From: Bacteroidota bacterium
GTDB taxonomy: Bacteria > Bacteroidota > Bacteroidia > Bacteroidales > Tenuifilaceae
DNA: 64,000 bases
Direction of reading: 5' to 3'
NCBI GenBank assembly: GCA_029560875.1
Contig: JAKQKB010000126.1
Location: forward strand, 40,654 to 104,653
Position 1 is the stretch's first letter. Every line of letters starts with the position of its first letter. Below, piece after piece: positions 61,415 to 64,000 of this stretch. The notes beneath the pieces are model-generated. The model had not been told where the DNA came from. It saw nothing but the letters and a program-made list of their open reading frames with translations, and made no database searches. The position numbers and the translations under genes were made by a program.

Positions 61415-63883
61415 ATGGAAAACGATATAAACTCCAATAAAACCATCCCACAGCTTGGATATCCAGAAGAGGAGCAACTGGATATTAAGCAGTTACTTTT
61501 CCGTGTTTTGGCAAACTGGTACTGGTTTGCTATTTCCGTTTTTATTGCCCTATTTGTGGCATACCTAGTAAACCGTTATACCGAGCAAATTTACAGCGTA
61601 AGTTCCAGTGTAATTGTACGCGACGACGACCAAACAAAATCATTTGTAGGCGCAGAGCAGCTAATACAGGGTTTACGATTAACCAAAAACACCAAAAGCG
61701 TACAGAACGAAATTGGCATACTGCAATCCTACTCTTTGGCTCGTCAGACTATAGAGGAGCTTGTGGAGTTTAGGATAACATACATAGCCGTAGGGCGTAG
61801 GGGTATTAAAGAGCAGAAACTTTACAAAAACGCTCCTTTTAAGGTTTTACTAGATACGGGTGCAGTTAATCAGATTAATCACCCAATATACATAAGTATT
61901 CTGAATCAGAACGAGTATAGGGTTGAAATTAACGATGGTTTAGGGGTAAACCAAAAGCTTAAGTATGGTGAACCATTCCGGCACGAACTATTTGGCTTTA
62001 CGGTTTACCTGCGAAACCCTGGTGATAATACCGATGACCTGGTTGGCCGGAAATTCTACTTTTTAATTAACGATTCCAATAGCCTGGCATTAGCCTATAA
62101 ATCCAAGGCAACTATTAGCCTTAACGATAAAAAAGGATCCATACTGACGTTGAGCAGCAGCGGATTTGTGGCAGAGCAGGAGGCCGATTACCTTAATAAG
62201 CTTATGGAGGTTTACATCCTTAGGGGGTTGTTAGAAAAAAACCAAATTGCTGCCAATACGGTCCTGTTTATTGACCAGCAGCTGGAGTCGATGACCGACT
62301 CGCTCCGCAGGGCCGAGCAGAGCTTACAGGACTTTAGAACAGCCAATAGGGTGCTGGATATTTCGCGCGAGGGGAATATGCTTTTCGATAGAATTAGGGT
62401 GCTCTATATTGATCAGAGCAGCTTTGAGCTAAAGGGACGCTACTATAGGTACCTAAAAAAATACCTTGACGAGAGGAGCGATTTAAATGCGGTGGTAGCA
62501 CCCTCGGCCATGGGGGTCGACGATCCGCAGCTTTCCTTCTTGTTAAATGAGGTTAGTAAAGCCTATGTTGAGCGCGAGGAGCTACGTTCCACCATTAAGG
62601 AGGGTAGCCCCGGACTAAACCAAATTGAGATTAGGATTGGAAACCTACGAAATGCCCTGTACGAAAAGGTTACCAGCCTTATTGAGTCCAACAGAATTGC
62701 CCAGGAGGGCATTAAGGAAAAGCAGGCGCAAATAGAGGCCGAGATGCGAAAGCTACCAATTAACGAACGCTTGCTAATTGGCTTTGAGCGCGATTTTGGG
62801 CTAATTGATAAGATGTACACCTACCTTCAGGAGAAACGTGCCGAGGCTGCCATTGCCCAGGCATCCAATATTGCCGACAATAAAATACTGGACTACGCAA
62901 TACCCCAGAACGCCGCAATGCTAAAGCCCAAAAAGACCATGAACTACCTTGTTGGCCTTATGGCGGGCCTAGCAATTCCTTTTTTAATAATTATTCTGCT
63001 CGATTTTTTTAACGATAGGATTGTGGATCTGAAGGAGATATCGCGCAAAACGCGTGTTCCAGTAATAGGTACCCTTGGGCATAATAGGTACGATACCGAA
63101 ATGGTTGTGCTTGAAAAGCCAAAATCCACGCTAACGGAATCGTTTAGGGGATTACGCACAAACCTTCAGTACCTGCTGCGGGAGCCCGGTAAAAAGGTAA
63201 TTGCGGTATCGTCAACGGTGGTGGGCGAGGGTAAAACATTTACTGCAGTTAACCTAGCAGCCATTATTGCCGTAACCGGTAAAAAGGTTTTGCTTATTGG
63301 GCTCGATTTACGCAAACCGCGCCTGCACCGGGTTGTTGGTTATAATGGAACAGTAGGGGTTAGCACGTACTTAATAGGTCAGAATACCCCGGACGATATT
63401 ATTTTCCAGTCGAGTATCGACAACTTGTACTTTGCCCCCAGCGGTCCAATTCCACCGAACCCTGCTGAGCTGTTAGGCTCAGAGCGGATGGAGGAGTTTA
63501 TTGTGTGGGCAAAGGAGAATTTTGATTTTATAGTGATAGATAGCCCCCCGGTGGCCATTGTTTCCGATGCCTTTTTAATTGCAAGGTTTACCGATGCCAA
63601 TTTATTTGTGCTGCGATTTGGGTATTCATCCAAGGAGGTGCTAAATCTGTTAAACGATATTTATAAACACCACGAGGTTAAAAACCTAGCGTTGGTGGTA
63701 AACGATTTTCAACCAAAGCGTGGTTATGGTTATTCCTATGGTTATACCTATAGCTATGGCTACAGCTATGGCTATGGCTATAAGCATGGCTATGGGTATG
63801 GAACATATAGTGGTAGCGGTTACTACTCCGATGAGGATGAGCCACGCTTAAGCTGGAAGGAGCGATTTAAAAAGTTGTTTTAG
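61415..63883 (+). CDS. Wzc-like chain-length regulator and BY-kinase
   Basis: An 822-residue inner-membrane protein. Two TM helices (about residues 37-53 and 511-530) enclose a Wzz/GNVR periplasmic coiled-coil region. The cytoplasmic C-terminus is a bacterial tyrosine kinase: Walker A VGEGKT at 603-608, Walker A' with D631 (LDLRKPR), Walker B with D709 (FIVIDSPP). The tail 769-804 has 15 tyrosines in 36 residues (GYGYSYGYTYSYGYSYGYGY), then an acidic and basic end. Autophosphorylation there controls polymer export with the Wza-like partner. Confidence 0.94.
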   Translation: MENDINSNKTIPQLGYPEEEQLDIKQLLFRVLANWYWFAISVFIALFVAYLVNRYTEQIYSVSSSVIVRDDDQTKSFVGAEQLIQGLRLTKNTKSVQNEIGILQSYSLARQTIEELVEFRITYIAVGRRGIKEQKLYKNAPFKVLLDTGAVNQINHPIYISILNQNEYRVEINDGLGVNQKLKYGEPFRHELFGFTVYLRNPGDNTDDLVGRKFYFLINDSNSLALAYKSKATISLNDKKGSILTLSSSGFVAEQEADYLNKLMEVYILRGLLEKNQIAANTVLFIDQQLESMTDSLRRAEQSLQDFRTANRVLDISREGNMLFDRIRVLYIDQSSFELKGRYYRYLKKYLDERSDLNAVVAPSAMGVDDPQLSFLLNEVSKAYVEREELRSTIKEGSPGLNQIEIRIGNLRNALYEKVTSLIESNRIAQEGIKEKQAQIEAEMRKLPINERLLIGFERDFGLIDKMYTYLQEKRAEAAIAQASNIADNKILDYAIPQNAAMLKPKKTMNYLVGLMAGLAIPFLIIILLDFFNDRIVDLKEISRKTRVPVIGTLGHNRYDTEMVVLEKPKSTLTESFRGLRTNLQYLLREPGKKVIAVSSTVVGEGKTFTAVNLAAIIAVTGKKVLLIGLDLRKPRLHRVVGYNGTVGVSTYLIGQNTPDDIIFQSSIDNLYFAPSGPIPPNPAELLGSERMEEFIVWAKENFDFIVIDSPPVAIVSDAFLIARFTDANLFVLRFGYSSKEVLNLLNDIYKHHEVKNLALVVNDFQPKRGYGYSYGYTYSYGYSYGYGYKHGYGYGTYSGSGYYSDEDEPRLSWKERFKKLF

Positions 63884-64000
63884 AATTTATAATATTTATT
63901 TGTAACATATTAAAACTTTTCATTGCAGATAGAATCTGTAAGTGACAGGGCGAAGCTGTAAGGAGTATTTATAAATCAGCTTAAGCATGATGGGTTACCT
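63884..64000 (+). other. Gene-free end of window
   Basis: 117 bp of AT-rich sequence after the Wzc-like gene, with no clear terminator or start of another gene. Confidence 0.4.

Noticed and set aside
63719..63829. Frameshift or assembly artefact in the Wzc-like tail
   Set aside because: The frame stays open, continues into a normal acidic and basic end, and Tyr-rich tails are expected in this family.

Overview
The window comes from a Bacteroidota chromosome, most likely a Bacteroidales-type lineage (an inference, since there is no rRNA here). The signs are type IX secretion (T9SS) sorting domains, a PorP/SprF-family protein, a gliding-motility-associated C-terminal domain, an IS30-family element, a TTTG/TAnnTTTG promoter, AT-rich intergenic DNA and few Shine-Dalgarno sites.

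Layout. 0-9.9 kb is housekeeping: the end of an Ig-like-domain protein, a thiamine-binding MTH1187-type protein, a PorT-like barrel, a ferredoxin-NADP-reductase-like flavoprotein, rlmN, a serpin, an AlbA/Schlafen-type protein, lipA-lipB, recJ and an unknown exported protein. A complete IS30-family element with inverted ends (10.04-11.15 kb) precedes a small T9SS-sorted protein and a 2009-aa SpvB/RHS polymorphic-toxin-type protein (11.7-17.7 kb). Its AT-rich tip is followed 3 bp later by a candidate immunity gene. From 18.2 to 23.6 kb lies an AT-rich graveyard of displaced cassettes: small membrane, lipoprotein and exported genes, a frameshifted toxin tip, a short toxin-tail fragment, an RHS-core scar and palindromic repeats. 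23.7-30 kb holds an unknown exported protein, an acetyltransferase-like protein and ispD (all minus strand), then an acyl-CoA synthetase.

30.4-39.6 kb encodes a 3067-aa secreted mosaic adhesin (CUB-like, three G8-like modules, an anchor-J/MAM-like insert, PKD-like C-terminus). 39.7-46.4 kb is a TetR-controlled unit: regulator, LolA-like outer-membrane lipoprotein-sorting protein, two FtsX/LolC-type permeases, a LolD-type ATPase and an outer-membrane barrel. Next come two tandem paralogues, the second lacking its signal peptide, and a T9SS cluster (49-52.4 kb) of an exported protein, a type B (CHU_C) protein and a PorP/SprF protein. The exported protein and the giant adhesin end in the same motif (TGPxYHxPNxY), the most interesting signal in the window.

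52.7-64 kb carries lgt, an NAD-dependent epimerase, a YhbP-like flavin-binding-fold protein, a VanZ-like protein, then a surface-sugar locus (legB-like dehydratase, legC-like aminotransferase, neuD-like acetyltransferase, ptmE-like CBS-nucleotidyltransferase). This is followed by a 1-kb array of three ~335-bp tandem repeats and a Wza/Wzc-type polysaccharide export pair. Dispersed imperfect palindromes (GAACAC-GGAT..ATCC-GTGTTC type) fill many gaps and supply the stop codons of at least two genes.
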